Of a stretch of DNA of 64,000 nucleotides, positions 1-9,649 are shown in pieces (the stretch's first letter is position 1; every line of letters begins with the position of its first letter). A program made the position numbers and the translations under genes. Source of the stretch: Tolumonas osonensis (GTDB lineage: Bacteria; Pseudomonadota; Gammaproteobacteria; Enterobacterales; Aeromonadaceae); the NCBI RefSeq assembly GCF_014202415.1, contig NZ_JACHGR010000002.1, positions 358,543 through 422,542 on the forward strand, in the 5' to 3' direction. The notes under the pieces are model-generated. The model was not told where the DNA came from. It searched no databases and worked only from the letters and a program-made list of their open reading frames with translations.

Positions 1-630
1 ACCATGGTCAACGGGATCGGTATAGAACTCACCCATGGTGCAGCGCTGAGTGGCATGCCTGAACTGGTCAGACTGATTGGTTCCGGAACTATCCTTGGCA
101 TTCCATTACCGCTGGTGATTTTCCTCCTGGTTGCTGTCGCCGTCGCCCTGTTGCTGGAAAAAACCAAGATCGGTAAATGCATCTACATGAGTGGCAGCAA
201 CATCAACGCGACTTACTTCAGCGGCATTAATACACACAAACTTCTGATCGCAATCTACACCATCTCCAGTGTGCTGTGTGTCTTTGCCGGTCTGGTCATG
301 ATGGCTCGCTTCAACTCCGCACGTATGGGTTACGGCGACTCCTACCTGCTGCTGACCGTACTGGCCATCATTCTTGGCGGTACTGATCCAAACGGCGGTT
401 TTGGCCGCGTATTTGGTGTGGTTTGCGCCTTGTTTGTCCTGCAGATCATCTCGACCGGCCTGAACCTGCTGGGCATCAGCCCACACTTCAGCCTCGGCAT
501 GTGGGGTGCGGTGCTCATCATCACGTTGTCAGTCAAGTTCTTCAAAAAACGTTGGTCTGAAAAACGGGCAGCGAAAAACAGTAAACCTTTATCAAGCACC
601 AAGAACGCGCAAATTATTGGTCACAAATAA
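1..630 (+). CDS. alsC: sugar ABC transporter permease, AlsC/RbsC type (5' end outside window)
   Basis: The last ~209 residues of an inner-membrane permease of the ribose/allose ABC family (BPD_transp_2). Several hydrophobic membrane segments are visible, with the loop 'ILGGTDPNGGFGRVFG' typical of RbsC/AlsC and XylH proteins, and a basic C-terminal tail. Family members are about 320-330 residues, so roughly a third is missing; the frame is open back to base 1, and the ATG at 4 is probably internal. alsE follows after 30 bp, as in E. coli alsBACE, which argues for allose (and low-affinity ribose) import. The ATPase and binding-protein genes should lie upstream of the window. Substrate is inferred from context. 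Confidence 0.88.
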   Translation, partial: TMVNGIGIELTHGAALSGMPELVRLIGSGTILGIPLPLVIFLLVAVAVALLLEKTKIGKCIYMSGSNINATYFSGINTHKLLIAIYTISSVLCVFAGLVMMARFNSARMGYGDSYLLLTVLAIILGGTDPNGGFGRVFGVVCALFVLQIISTGLNLLGISPHFSLGMWGAVLIITLSVKFFKKRWSEKRAAKNSKPLSSTKNAQIIGHK

Positions 631-660
631 CTCAACTGAATTAATACTGGAATAAACATT

Positions 661-1341
661 ATGACTTATATGATTTCTCCTTCACTGATGTGCATGAACC
701 TGATTGAAATCAAATCACAACTGGAAGTATTAGATACCCGTGCCGACTTCCTGCATATCGATATTATGGACGGCCACTACGTCAAAAATATTACGCTGTC
801 ACCGTTCTTTATCGAACAGATTCGTCCTCACACCAATTTGAAAATTGATGTGCATTTAATGGTGGAAGAACCGAGTGATTTTATTGATGCGGTTGCCAAT
901 GCCGGTGCCGATTATATCTGCCCTCACGCGGAAACCATCAATCGCGACGCATTCCGCATTATCAACCAGATCCGCAAACACAATAAAAAAGTGGGTGTGG
1001 TACTGAATCCGGCAACACCGGTGGAATACATCAAACACTATATTCATCTACTGGACAAAATCACCGTGATGACGGTAGACCCAGGTTATGCCGGACAGCC
1101 TTTTATTCCGGAAATGCTGAATAAAATTCAGGAACTGGCGGCACTCAAAAAAGAACATGGTTATAACTACCTGATCGAAATCGACGGTTCCTGCAACACC
1201 AAAACTTTCCATGATCTGCTGGGCGCAGGCGCAGAAGTATTAATCGTCGGTACATCCGGATTATTTAATCTCGATCCAAACCTGGCCGTCGCCTGGGACA
1301 AAATGACCGCCAATATCCGACAAGCAGAACAAGCAGCATAG
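661..1341 (+). CDS. alsE: D-allulose-6-phosphate 3-epimerase
   Basis: A 226-residue ribulose-phosphate-3-epimerase-fold TIM barrel close to E. coli AlsE over its whole length. Metal ligands expected for the family are present: His32, Asp34, His65 and Asp175, within 'HIDIMDGH', 'DVHLMV' and 'EIDGSC'. The phosphate-binding region 'VDPGYAGQPFIPEM' (about 139-152) and 'GTSGLF' near the C-terminus are also kept. It would convert allulose 6-phosphate to fructose 6-phosphate. It sits between the permease and the ROK kinase with a 13-bp gap downstream, the E. coli als order. A side role as ribulose-5-phosphate epimerase is possible in this family and would fit the neighbouring ribulokinase. Confidence 0.92.
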   Translation: MTYMISPSLMCMNLIEIKSQLEVLDTRADFLHIDIMDGHYVKNITLSPFFIEQIRPHTNLKIDVHLMVEEPSDFIDAVANAGADYICPHAETINRDAFRIINQIRKHNKKVGVVLNPATPVEYIKHYIHLLDKITVMTVDPGYAGQPFIPEMLNKIQELAALKKEHGYNYLIEIDGSCNTKTFHDLLGAGAEVLIVGTSGLFNLDPNLAVAWDKMTANIRQAEQAA

Positions 1342-1354
1342 GGGGTAACGAGGT

Positions 1355-2251
1355 ATGGCTTATTACTTAGGTATTGATATCGGCGGTACAAATACCCGGT
1401 TACTCACCATGAATGAACAGGATGAGTTTATTCTTCGTGAAAACATCCCGACCTCATCATGGTCAGCAACGGAAGACCCACTGGCAACGCTGGCGCAGTT
1501 AATTAACGCTCATTTCCAGCAATTAGACCAGCGGCCGGCCGGCGTCATGCTGGGTTTACCGGGTACATTAAGCCGTGATCGGAAAAAAGTGTTTTCTCTG
1601 CCTTTCATTCAGGCACTGGATAACCGTGAAGTCGGTAACGAGCTGAGCCAGCTGATCGACTGTCCGGTGGCCATGGATAAAGACGTGAATCATCTGCATC
1701 TGTGGGATCTGCATCAGCTGGAAACCATGCCGTTTGTTGCCGTGGGTTTGTATCTGGGCACCGGTATGGGCAACAGTTTATGGATAAATGGTGACTTTTA
1801 TCATGGTGCGCATGGCTCTTCCGGCGAAATCGGTCACATTCCTTGGCTTAACAACACGTTAAGCTGTCCTTGTGGAAAAACCGGTTGTGCGGAAACACTG
1901 ACATCGGGCAGTTATCTGGCGAGATGGGCCAAAGAACATGTCACAGCACCACATCATGTCGGCGATATTTTTACTCACTACGGTGATCATCCGGATATTC
2001 AGGAGTTCGTCACCCGCCTTGGCATGATTATCGCCTCGGAGATGAACATTCTCGATCCGGAGCATCTGTTCCTCGGCGGTGGTGTTATCGGCATGCCCGG
2101 CTTTCCTAAAGAAAAATTGGTCCGGGAGATCAGAAAGCATTTGCGTGGCCCTCAGCCGGCAGAAGGTCTGACCATATCATTTAGTTTACAGACCGGTGAT
2201 ACAGGTTGTCAGGGGGCATGCCTCGCTGCAAAACGTCACTTTGAATCGTAG
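1355..2251 (+). CDS. alsK: ROK-family sugar kinase, D-allose kinase type
   Basis: A 298-residue ROK kinase. The N-terminal ATP phosphate-binding motif 'GIDIGGTNTRL' is at residues 6-16, the 'GEIGHI' motif at 167-172, and the zinc-binding Cys motif 'CPCGKTGC' at 181-188. Asp at about 118, in 'DKDVNH', is the likely catalytic base. It should phosphorylate allose at C6, feeding AlsE. The assignment to allose rather than glucose or another hexose rests on its position directly after alsE. The next gene starts 9 bp after its stop, so co-transcription is almost certain. Confidence 0.88.
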   Translation: MAYYLGIDIGGTNTRLLTMNEQDEFILRENIPTSSWSATEDPLATLAQLINAHFQQLDQRPAGVMLGLPGTLSRDRKKVFSLPFIQALDNREVGNELSQLIDCPVAMDKDVNHLHLWDLHQLETMPFVAVGLYLGTGMGNSLWINGDFYHGAHGSSGEIGHIPWLNNTLSCPCGKTGCAETLTSGSYLARWAKEHVTAPHHVGDIFTHYGDHPDIQEFVTRLGMIIASEMNILDPEHLFLGGGVIGMPGFPKEKLVREIRKHLRGPQPAEGLTISFSLQTGDTGCQGACLAAKRHFES

Positions 2252-2260
2252 GAGTCTGTT

Positions 2261-3205
2261 ATGACAGGAAAAGTTTGTGTCTTCGGTGCCTTCAACGTCG
2301 ATGTTGTTGCTCGTCTCAGCCGCTTTCCCCGCCCCGGAGAATCCATGATTGCAGCCAGCAGCCTGATGGGCGCTGGCGGTAAAGGTGCCAACCAGGCTCT
2401 TGCTGCAGCGAGAGCCGGTGCCCGGGTGCATTACATCGGCAAAGTCGGTACGGATTCCTTTGCGGAATTTGCAAAACATCACCTCGATACCTCAGAAATC
2501 AATGTTTGTACGCTTTTCCATAGCCAGGACAAACCAACCGGTAATGCATTGATCTATGTTTCAGAAGAAAACGGCGAAAACATGATTGGCGTGGACCCGG
2601 GCGCAAACCTGACTGTCACGGAACAGGAAATCGAATCCTGTCTGCCTGTTATCAAGTCTTCTGATTTATTGCTGATCCAGATGGAGAATAACCCCGACGC
2701 GATCGTGCGTTTATTGCAGCATGCCCATGACAGCAATGTTTATGTCATTTTGAATCCGGCCCCCTTCCAGAAAATTCCCGACGAGGCGTTGGCGCTGGCC
2801 GATCTGCTCACGCCAAACAGTACCGAAGCAGAGCTGTTGACCGGTATTGAGGTTAATGATCTCGATTCGGCAGCACAGGCCGCCCGGGTCTTGCATAACA
2901 AGGGCATCAACAACGTTCTGATCACGCTGGGCTTAAAAGGCGCATTACTTTCCACCCCATCCGGCCGTACGCATATTCCCGCTTACCCGGCCCATCCGGT
3001 AGACACCACCGGTGCCGGCGATGCCTTCAACGGCTCACTTGCCGCTTGTCTGTCGCAGGGGGAAAAACTGGAGGATGCCGCTTTATTCGCTTCCGCCTAT
3101 GCCTCCGTCTCGGTCGAACGGGTCGGTGCAGCGCAGGCCATGCCGACCCGGCAGGAAGCGATGGAAAGAATGCGACAACATGCCTCTCTGGCTGCGGCCT
3201 CATAG
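2261..3205 (+). CDS. rbsK: PfkB-family ribokinase
   Basis: A 314-residue PfkB/ribokinase protein with the two family signatures: the N-terminal substrate-binding 'GGKGANQA' (from residue 39) and the C-terminal 'DTTGAGDAFNG' (from residue 248), with Asp254 as the catalytic base. Similarity to E. coli RbsK runs the whole length ('NPAP', 'LTPNETEAELLTG'-like region, 'VLITLG'). It would make ribose 5-phosphate. In this operon it lets ribose taken up by the AlsC-type transporter enter the pentose phosphate pathway through the transaldolase and transketolase encoded just downstream. Other furanose substrates cannot be excluded. Confidence 0.88.
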   Translation: MTGKVCVFGAFNVDVVARLSRFPRPGESMIAASSLMGAGGKGANQALAAARAGARVHYIGKVGTDSFAEFAKHHLDTSEINVCTLFHSQDKPTGNALIYVSEENGENMIGVDPGANLTVTEQEIESCLPVIKSSDLLLIQMENNPDAIVRLLQHAHDSNVYVILNPAPFQKIPDEALALADLLTPNSTEAELLTGIEVNDLDSAAQAARVLHNKGINNVLITLGLKGALLSTPSGRTHIPAYPAHPVDTTGAGDAFNGSLAACLSQGEKLEDAALFASAYASVSVERVGAAQAMPTRQEAMERMRQHASLAAAS

Positions 3206-3220
3206 CACGGAGAATGCGAG

Positions 3221-4882
3221 ATGTCTGATCCCATTGTTATCGGTCTTGATTTCGGCAGTGATTCAGTAAGAGCACTCGCAGTCCGTTGCCGGGACGGACA
3301 AGAGCTGGCCACACACACGGAGCTCTATCCCCGCTGGCATCTCGGCCAGTATTGTCAGCCGGTCCGGAACCAGTTCAGACAACATCCGCTGGATTACATC
3401 GAATCCATGGAGAAAGTCGTCAGACAAGTTGTCTCCTTACTGGCCCCGGAGCAGGTGGCAGCGATTTGTGGCATCGGTGTTGACGCGACCGGGTCAACTC
3501 CTGCGCCTATCGACGAAACCGGTCAGGTTCTGGCGTTGCGCGAAGAGTTCGCGGATAACCCGAATGCCATGTTCCTGCTGTGGAAGGATCATTCCGCCAT
3601 TGCCGAAGCCGAAGAAATCACCCGCCTGTGCCAGAGTGGCCGATTCCCCGATTACACGCGTTACAGCGGCGGGGTTTATTCTGCGGAATGGTTCTGGGCA
3701 AAGATCCTGCACGTATCCCGCACCGATACCGCCGTACGACAAGCCGCCGTTAACTGGATTGAACTGTCGGACTGGATCCCGGCACTGCTGAGCGGAACTC
3801 AGTCTCCGGCCGCTATTCGCCGGGGCCGGTGTGCCGCAGGTCATAAATGTTTATGGCATCAGGACTGGCATGGTCTGCCCTCACGGGAATTCCTGACCGC
3901 ACTAGATCCGGTGCTGACTGACAACCTTCAAACGCCCCTGTTCACCGATACATACACCGCCGATGTGCCTGTCGGCAGGATCACTGCAGAATGGGCAGAA
4001 CGTCTGGGTCTGCCATCCCGGATCATGATCTCCGGCGGAGCGATTGACTGTCATATGGGAGCCATCGGGGCCGGAACCCGGCCTAACACCCTGCTGAAAG
4101 TCATCGGTACTTCCACCTGCGATATTCTGGTGACTGATTACGCCAGTATTGGCAGCCGCACCATCGGTGGCATCTGTGGCCAGGTGGATGGCAGTGTTAT
4201 TCCGGGCATGATTGGGCTCGAAGCCGGACAATCCGCCTTCGGCGATATCTATGCCTGGTATCAGCGCCTGCTGAGCTGGCCACTGGAAACGCTGATACAG
4301 CAATACCCTGAATTACGAACCGCCGTCCGGCAACATGAGCAGAAACTGCTCGCTTCACTGACGCAAAGCTGGAGCCTGAATCCGGATCTGTCACACCTCC
4401 CGATTGTACTGGATTGGTTTAATGGCCGCCGTACCCCTTACGCCAATCAGCGATTACAGGGTGTGATCGCCGGACTGAATCTGGCTACCGATGCGCCGGC
4501 ATTATTCGGTGCACTGGTAGTCGCAACCGCCTGTGGCGCCCGCAACATCATGGAGTGTCTGACGGAACAGGACATACCGGTCAAGGAAGTCATGGCGCTG
4601 GGCGGTATTGCGCGCAAGTCGCCCGTGATCATGCAGGTTTGCGCGGATGTCATGAACCGTTCCATTCAGGTGGTGGCATCCGATCAATGTTGTGCGCTGG
4701 GTGCCGCAATTTGTGCGGCCGTGGCGGCGGATATTTATCCGGCTATCGAAGCCGCCCAGCAAGAAATGGCCAGTGCCATTGAACACGTTTACTACCCTCA
4801 GCCGACCCGGGTTGCTGAATATGAAGTGATTTATCAGCAATACCTGCGGTGGGCAGAGACAGCAGAACCGTTACTTAATTAA
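3221..4882 (+). CDS. araB: FGGY-family ribulokinase, AraB type
   Basis: A 553-residue FGGY kinase aligned along its full length to E. coli AraB (566 residues). Shared blocks include '[15 protein letters not shown]' at the N-terminus, '[13 protein letters not shown]', 'LWKDH', '[10 protein letters not shown]', 'GTSTCDIL', '[10 protein letters not shown]', 'EAGQSAFGD' and 'DWFNGRR'. It is an ATP-dependent kinase of ribulose; AraB is known to accept all four 2-ketopentoses. araA and araD are absent nearby, and the partners are an als/rbs set plus transaldolase and transketolase. That suggests D-ribulose or another ketopentose is the physiological substrate here (inference). The start is preceded by an 'acggag' site. 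Confidence 0.88.
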   Translation: MSDPIVIGLDFGSDSVRALAVRCRDGQELATHTELYPRWHLGQYCQPVRNQFRQHPLDYIESMEKVVRQVVSLLAPEQVAAICGIGVDATGSTPAPIDETGQVLALREEFADNPNAMFLLWKDHSAIAEAEEITRLCQSGRFPDYTRYSGGVYSAEWFWAKILHVSRTDTAVRQAAVNWIELSDWIPALLSGTQSPAAIRRGRCAAGHKCLWHQDWHGLPSREFLTALDPVLTDNLQTPLFTDTYTADVPVGRITAEWAERLGLPSRIMISGGAIDCHMGAIGAGTRPNTLLKVIGTSTCDILVTDYASIGSRTIGGICGQVDGSVIPGMIGLEAGQSAFGDIYAWYQRLLSWPLETLIQQYPELRTAVRQHEQKLLASLTQSWSLNPDLSHLPIVLDWFNGRRTPYANQRLQGVIAGLNLATDAPALFGALVVATACGARNIMECLTEQDIPVKEVMALGGIARKSPVIMQVCADVMNRSIQVVASDQCCALGAAICAAVAADIYPAIEAAQQEMASAIEHVYYPQPTRVAEYEVIYQQYLRWAETAEPLLN

Positions 4883-4922
4883 TTTTTACCCTTAATTCAG
4901 TCTTATCTGACAAGGAGTTACC

Positions 4923-5876
4923 GTGAGCAGTTTGTTAGATCAATTACGTGCCGTTACCACCGTCGTTGCCGATACCGGCGAGTTACCTGCAATCAAATTG
5001 TATTCCCCGGAAGACGCGACCACCAACCCGTCACTGATTTTAAAAGCCGTTTCTAGTCCGGAATACGCACCGCTGCTGGAACAGGTGGTGTTTCAGGCAA
5101 AACAACTCTCGTCCGAGCAGGCCGTGCAGGTTGAAGAAGCTGCCGACCGGCTGATTGTCGCCATCGGCTGTGAAGTGCTGAAACATGTACCGGGCCGCAT
5201 CTCCACCGAAGTCGATGCCCGCCTCTCTTTTGATACACAGGCTACCATCGAAAAAGCCCGCAAGCTGATTGGCCTGTACGAGTATCAGGGCATTCCACGT
5301 TCACGCGTGCTGATCAAGATTGCCTCCACCTGGGAAGGCATCCGCGCCGCGGAACAGCTGGAGAAAGAAGGCATCAACTGCAACCTGACCCTGCTGTTCT
5401 CCTTTGCACAGGCCCGCGCTTGTGCCGAAGCCGGCGCGTTCCTGATTTCGCCGTTTGTGGGCCGAATCATGGACTGGTACAAAGCCAAAACCGGTGAAAC
5501 CTATACCGCCGAAACTGATCCGGGTGTGAAGTCCGTGAAAGCGATTTATCAGTATTACAAGCAGCACGGTTATAACACCGTAGTGATGGGCGCCAGCTTC
5601 CGTAATCTTGGCGAAGTGCTGGCTCTGGCCGGCTGTGACCGCCTGACCATCAGCCCGAATCTGTTGCAGGAACTGGGCGAAGCCAGTGGTGAACTGGTAC
5701 GTCAGTTAGCCGATGACGGTCTGCGTCTGCCACGGCCGGCTCCATTGAGCGAAGCGGCTTTCCGCTGGCAGCATAATGAAGATGCCATGGCGACCGAGAA
5801 ACTGGCGGAAGGGATCCGTAATTTTGCGATTGACCAGGTGAAGCTGGAGCAGTTATTGGCGTCTCGTTTGGCGTGA
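4923..5876 (+). CDS. tal: transaldolase
   Basis: A 317-residue class I transaldolase, the same length as TalB. The Schiff-base lysine is Lys132 in '[12 protein letters not shown]', and the conserved 'DATTNPSL' block lies at 31-38. It starts at GTG 4923, preceded by 'aaggag' at a suitable distance; no better start exists. It exchanges a dihydroxyacetone unit between sedoheptulose 7-phosphate and glyceraldehyde 3-phosphate in the cytoplasm. Location between the ribulokinase and transketolase genes ties it to processing of sugar phosphates made by this cluster. A housekeeping copy elsewhere in the genome would not be surprising. Confidence 0.95.
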   Translation: MSSLLDQLRAVTTVVADTGELPAIKLYSPEDATTNPSLILKAVSSPEYAPLLEQVVFQAKQLSSEQAVQVEEAADRLIVAIGCEVLKHVPGRISTEVDARLSFDTQATIEKARKLIGLYEYQGIPRSRVLIKIASTWEGIRAAEQLEKEGINCNLTLLFSFAQARACAEAGAFLISPFVGRIMDWYKAKTGETYTAETDPGVKSVKAIYQYYKQHGYNTVVMGASFRNLGEVLALAGCDRLTISPNLLQELGEASGELVRQLADDGLRLPRPAPLSEAAFRWQHNEDAMATEKLAEGIRNFAIDQVKLEQLLASRLA

Positions 5877-5914
5877 TTTTGTTTGGGCGTCTGGATTGGT
5901 GCTGATGGCGTGTT

Positions 5915-6016
5915 GGGATGCTCGGAACAGCATCCCTGTCTCCTGACACGTCGTAAACCCATCCATGGGGACTCCGCCGCGCCATCCTTGGCGCGGAGGG
6001 TCATCCGACAGGGATG
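5915..6016. repeat. nested inverted-repeat element between tal and tkt
   Basis: The 243-bp gap holds three complementary pairs. A hairpin GGGATGCT (5915-5922) pairs with AGCATCCC (5929-5936). An outer pair CATCCCTGTC (5931-5940) matches GACAGGGATG (6007-6016). An inner GC-rich stem pairs CTCCGC (5972-5977) with GCGGAG (5993-5998) and GCGCC (5979-5983) with GGCGC (5990-5994). The composition and the alternative pairings resemble dispersed REP-like intergenic elements more than a simple terminator. No coding potential is convincing. Confidence 0.55.
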
Positions 6017-6119
6017 TTATTCCTCGTTTTACGTTAGTGATAACACCGTCATTACGCCAACACCCGTTTCCCGATTTTATTCTCTTAACTATTTTTATGA
6101 TTGCTGACTGGAGTTTCTG

Positions 6120-8120
6120 ATGAGTTTAAATGCTAAAACCCTCGCCAATGCCGTACGTATGCTCAGTGTCGATGCGGTGCAACAGGCTAATTCCGGCCAC
6201 CCAGGCGCCCCGATGGGCATGGCGGATATCGCTGAAGTACTGTGGCGTCACCACCTGAAACATAACCCGGCTGACCCGCAGTGGATCAACCGTGACCGTT
6301 TTATCTTATCCAACGGCCATGGCTCGATGCTGCTCTACTCCCTGCTGCACCTGACTGGGTATGACCTGCCGCTGTCTGAGCTGAAACAGTTCCGCCAGCT
6401 GCACTCCAAAACCCCGGGCCACCCGGAATACGGTTATGCGCCAGGCGTAGAGACCACCACTGGTCCATTGGGACAAGGCATTGCCAATGCGGTGGGCATG
6501 GCGCTGGCGGAAAAAACACTGGCGGCACAGTTCAATAAACCGAATCACAATATCGTCGACCATTACACCTACACCTTTATGGGTGACGGCTGTCTGATGG
6601 AAGGGATTTCACATGAAGTGTGCTCTTTAGCCGGCACCTTAGGCCTCGGTAAACTGATCGCCTTCTGGGATGACAATGGTATCTCCATTGACGGTCATGT
6701 CGATGGCTGGTTTACCGATGATACTCCGGCGCGCTTCCGTGCCTATGGCTGGCAGGTGCTGGATTCCGTGGATGGCCATAATCCACAGGAAATCGAGATG
6801 GCGATTCAGGAAGCCAAGGCCAATACTTCTCAGCCAACGCTGATTTGCTGCAAAACCATCATCGGTTACGGCTCACCGAACAAGTCTGGCAGCCATGACT
6901 GTCATGGCGCGCCGCTGGGCAAAGATGAAGTGGCGCATGTGCGCGAGTTCCTGCACTGGCCGCATGCGCCGTTTGAAATTCCGCAGGACATCTATCAGGC
7001 GTGGAACGCCCGGGAACAGGGTGCTCATCAGCAGGCCAGCTGGCAACAGCACTTCAGTGCTTACCGCGCCGAATACCCTGAGCTGGCCGCGGAACTGCTG
7101 CGCCGCAGTCACGGTCAGTTGCCAGTCGACTGGGCCGAGCAGGCACAGGATTACATTAACGACCTGCAAGCCAACCCAGCCAATATTGCCTCGCGTCAGG
7201 CCAGCCAGAAAGCGCTGAACGCCTATGCCAAAATCCTGCCGGAACTGCTCGGGGGTTCTGCCGATTTGGCGCCGTCCAACCTGACCCGTCATACCTCTGC
7301 ATTAGACGTCAGTGCCGAAGTGCCGCAAGGCAACTATCTGCACTATGGCGTACGTGAATTTGGTATGTCCGCCATCATGAACGGCGTGGCGCTGCACGGT
7401 GGCTTCATTCCGTACGGTGGTACCTTCCTGATGTTTATGGAATATGCCCGTAACGCGGTGCGCATGGCGGCGCTGATGAAGCAGCGTTCCATCTTCGTTT
7501 ATACCCACGACTCGATTGGTCTGGGCGAAGACGGCCCGACCCACCAGCCAGTGGAACAACTCGCCAGCCTGCGTCTGACGCCGAACATGGAAACCTGGCG
7601 TCCGTGTGACCAGGTGGAATCGGCGGTGGCGTGGAGGGAAGCGATTGAGCGCACCAATGGCCCGAGTGCGCTGATTTTCAGTCGACAGGCGCTGACGCAG
7701 CAGCCGCGTACCCCGCAACAACTGAGTGATATCGAACGTGGCGGTTACACCCTGCTGGACTGCGATGGCACGCCGGAGCTGATTATTCTGGCCACCGGTT
7801 CCGAGGTCAGTTTGGCAGTTAACGCGGCGAACACGCTGAATGCCGAAGGCCGAAAAGTCCGCGTGGTCTCCCTGCCCTGCACTGAGCGCTTTGACAAACA
7901 ATCGGCGGAGTACAAAGAACAGGTGTTGCCGAAGTCAGTCAGAGCGAGACTCGCTATTGAAGCCGGCATTGCCGATTACTGGCAGCGCTACACCGGTCTC
8001 GATGGTGACGTGGTCGGTATGACCAGCTTCGGTGAATCCGCTCCGGCAGAGCAACTGTTCAAGCTGTTCGGGTTTACCGATGAAAATGTGCTGGAAAAAG
8101 CGCGGGCGTTGCTAAGCTGA
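6120..8120 (+). CDS. tkt: transketolase
   Basis: A 666-residue thiamine-diphosphate-dependent transketolase (E. coli TktA 663). The ThDP/Mg motif begins 'GDGCLMEG' (about 155) and ends near 'DNGISIDG'. The substrate-contacting '[11 protein letters not shown]' is near residue 26, the Pyr-domain block 'FGMSAIMNG' near 413, and '[16 protein letters not shown]' near 463. It moves two-carbon units among xylulose 5-phosphate, ribose 5-phosphate and erythrose 4-phosphate. It is last in the rightward sugar cluster, 243 bp after tal, and ends in a clear terminator. Confidence 0.96.
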   Translation: MSLNAKTLANAVRMLSVDAVQQANSGHPGAPMGMADIAEVLWRHHLKHNPADPQWINRDRFILSNGHGSMLLYSLLHLTGYDLPLSELKQFRQLHSKTPGHPEYGYAPGVETTTGPLGQGIANAVGMALAEKTLAAQFNKPNHNIVDHYTYTFMGDGCLMEGISHEVCSLAGTLGLGKLIAFWDDNGISIDGHVDGWFTDDTPARFRAYGWQVLDSVDGHNPQEIEMAIQEAKANTSQPTLICCKTIIGYGSPNKSGSHDCHGAPLGKDEVAHVREFLHWPHAPFEIPQDIYQAWNAREQGAHQQASWQQHFSAYRAEYPELAAELLRRSHGQLPVDWAEQAQDYINDLQANPANIASRQASQKALNAYAKILPELLGGSADLAPSNLTRHTSALDVSAEVPQGNYLHYGVREFGMSAIMNGVALHGGFIPYGGTFLMFMEYARNAVRMAALMKQRSIFVYTHDSIGLGEDGPTHQPVEQLASLRLTPNMETWRPCDQVESAVAWREAIERTNGPSALIFSRQALTQQPRTPQQLSDIERGGYTLLDCDGTPELIILATGSEVSLAVNAANTLNAEGRKVRVVSLPCTERFDKQSAEYKEQVLPKSVRARLAIEAGIADYWQRYTGLDGDVVGMTSFGESAPAEQLFKLFGFTDENVLEKARALLS

Positions 8121-8158
8121 AACTAACAGTCCGGTAAAAACCGGATAAAAATGACATG

Positions 8159-8197
8159 AACAGGCGGGTTCCTTCACCAGAACCTGCCTGTTTTTTT
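8159..8197 (+). terminator. rho-independent terminator after tkt
   Basis: The stem CAGGCGGGTT / AACCTGCCTG (one mismatch) with a 10-base loop is followed by seven T. It closes the sugar cluster before the convergent GGDEF gene. Confidence 0.8.
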
Positions 8198-8209
8198 GCA
8201 GTCAGATAG

Positions 8210-9379
8210 TCAGCCAAAGCGGCGGACCTGGTTCCTGCCGTTTTCTTTTGCCTGATACAACGCAATATCCGCCTTCCCGATCGCCTCCTCCAGCGACGCG
8301 TATTTTCCTTCAGCCAGATCCACAACACCGATACTCAGTGTGACATGAATAGCGTGCTGATTAACCTCTATGGGCTGCGCCGCAACCTGGGTCCGGACAC
8401 GCTCGGCCCAGTTCAAGGCATCGGTTATGCTCGTTTCCGGTAAAACCGCGATGAATTCCTCCCCCCCATAGCGGGCGAGGATATCGTGATGCCGGATATT
8501 TTGCCGGACCCGGGCAGCCACTTCTTTCAAGACGGCATCACCCACCGGATGGCCGTAATCGTCATTGATTTTTTTGAAAAAATCGATATCGAGCATGGCG
8601 ACACTGTAATGTGTCACGGATAGCTTACCGTCAGCGTTAAACAGCGTCGTCGATGATTGTTCACTCAATCCGTACCGGTTATAGATACCGGTTAATGCAT
8701 CATAGGAAGCGAATGCCGCCAGCTTCTGCTGCAGCCATTGCGACGTGATCAACATGATGCTGAAACTTAAGCCCAGCAGAACGATAATGGCATTAAAAAC
8801 CAGCAACAAATTGCTGATGTTGGTACTCAGCAAGGAATAGGATGGCTCGTATTGATAGGTCAAAAAACGCAACAGGGAACCGGTGGTTGCCAGAATACAG
8901 GTGACCGCAAACATCAGCCGCCCGGATTCATATTTCGCCCTGTCCTTCAGCGCCTCCCGGATACACAACAGGCTTTGCATATTGAAGACAAAGGAGACCA
9001 GTTCAGCACGTCTTATTTCCGGCACGCCGGCATTCAGCATAAACAGCAACAGCGTTGCCACCAGAAGAGAAAAAGCCAGCATGGAATAATGAAACGGCTT
9101 GATACGCTGGTTATATTTCAGCAAACCCAGCCATAACAGATTGGCACCAATGAAGCTGAATAAGTTACCGAAAAAGACACTGACCCAGAGCGGCGCATAG
9201 GCCCGATAAACGGCAAAAAAGATCCCGAGTGTGAAAAAGCAGAATCCGATCACCCAGTAAGGCATTCCCGGACAGACATACCGATCCCGCAGTAAAGCAG
9301 CCAGTCCGCCGGAGATGAGAAAGCCGATGAAAACGCACATCAGCATCATGCTTTTAATATCGAGATGAATTATATCCAT
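8210..9379 (-). CDS. membrane-bound diguanylate cyclase (GGDEF)
   Basis: A 389-residue protein. The first ~215 residues contain about six or seven hydrophobic segments (membrane sensor region of unrecognised type) and the rest is a GGDEF domain. The active-site motif is GGEEF at 305-309, and the allosteric I-site RxxD (Arg296-Asp299) sits exactly five residues before it, so it should be an active, product-inhibited cyclic-di-GMP synthase. No EAL domain is present. It is convergent with tkt. The signal it senses cannot be read from the sequence. Confidence 0.88.
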   Translation of the reverse strand: MDIIHLDIKSMMLMCVFIGFLISGGLAALLRDRYVCPGMPYWVIGFCFFTLGIFFAVYRAYAPLWVSVFFGNLFSFIGANLLWLGLLKYNQRIKPFHYSMLAFSLLVATLLLFMLNAGVPEIRRAELVSFVFNMQSLLCIREALKDRAKYESGRLMFAVTCILATTGSLLRFLTYQYEPSYSLLSTNISNLLLVFNAIIVLLGLSFSIMLITSQWLQQKLAAFASYDALTGIYNRYGLSEQSSTTLFNADGKLSVTHYSVAMLDIDFFKKINDDYGHPVGDAVLKEVAARVRQNIRHHDILARYGGEEFIAVLPETSITDALNWAERVRTQVAAQPIEVNQHAIHVTLSIGVVDLAEGKYASLEEAIGKADIALYQAKENGRNQVRRFG

Positions 9380-9489
9380 ATAAAGCCGGCAAATAAGCGT
9401 TATATAAAATGTACCTTATATCCGGCCCGGATGCGCACTGGTTTAACGAATTTAACCGGCTTTCTCTGAGACTCATCAGAAAATGACCG

Positions 9490-9639
9490 CTAACGAATCC
9501 ATTTTGCAATGTTCCATCCCATCTGCAGGGCCAGCGCAGACAATCGTTCCGCCGGATTGATCGCCCATGGATTGGCGACTGTTTCCAACAAAGGCACATC
9601 ATTGATGGAATCGCTGTAACCATAGCTGTCTTCCAGTGA
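9490..9639 (-). pseudogene. C-terminal remnant of a HAD-IB (SerB-like) phosphatase
   Basis: Reading leftward, about 49 codons encode 'EDSYGYSDSINDVPLLETV' followed by 'ANPWAINPAERLSALALQM' and end at TAG 9490-9492. 'SDSxNDxPLLE' and 'ANPWAxNP' are the third HAD motif and C-terminal signature of PSP-like HAD-IB hydrolases. An in-frame TAA lies immediately upstream (9640-9642), followed by the end of the P-type ATPase gene. The N-terminal catalytic DxDxT half is absent, so this is a decayed or truncated gene. Confidence 0.75.
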
Positions 9640-9649
9640 TTAACTCAGG

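Noticed and set aside
9354..9623. 89-codon leftward ORF across the GGDEF 5' end and the HAD remnant
   Set aside because: Its frame differs from both; the HAD signature is in another frame and this reading has no family features.
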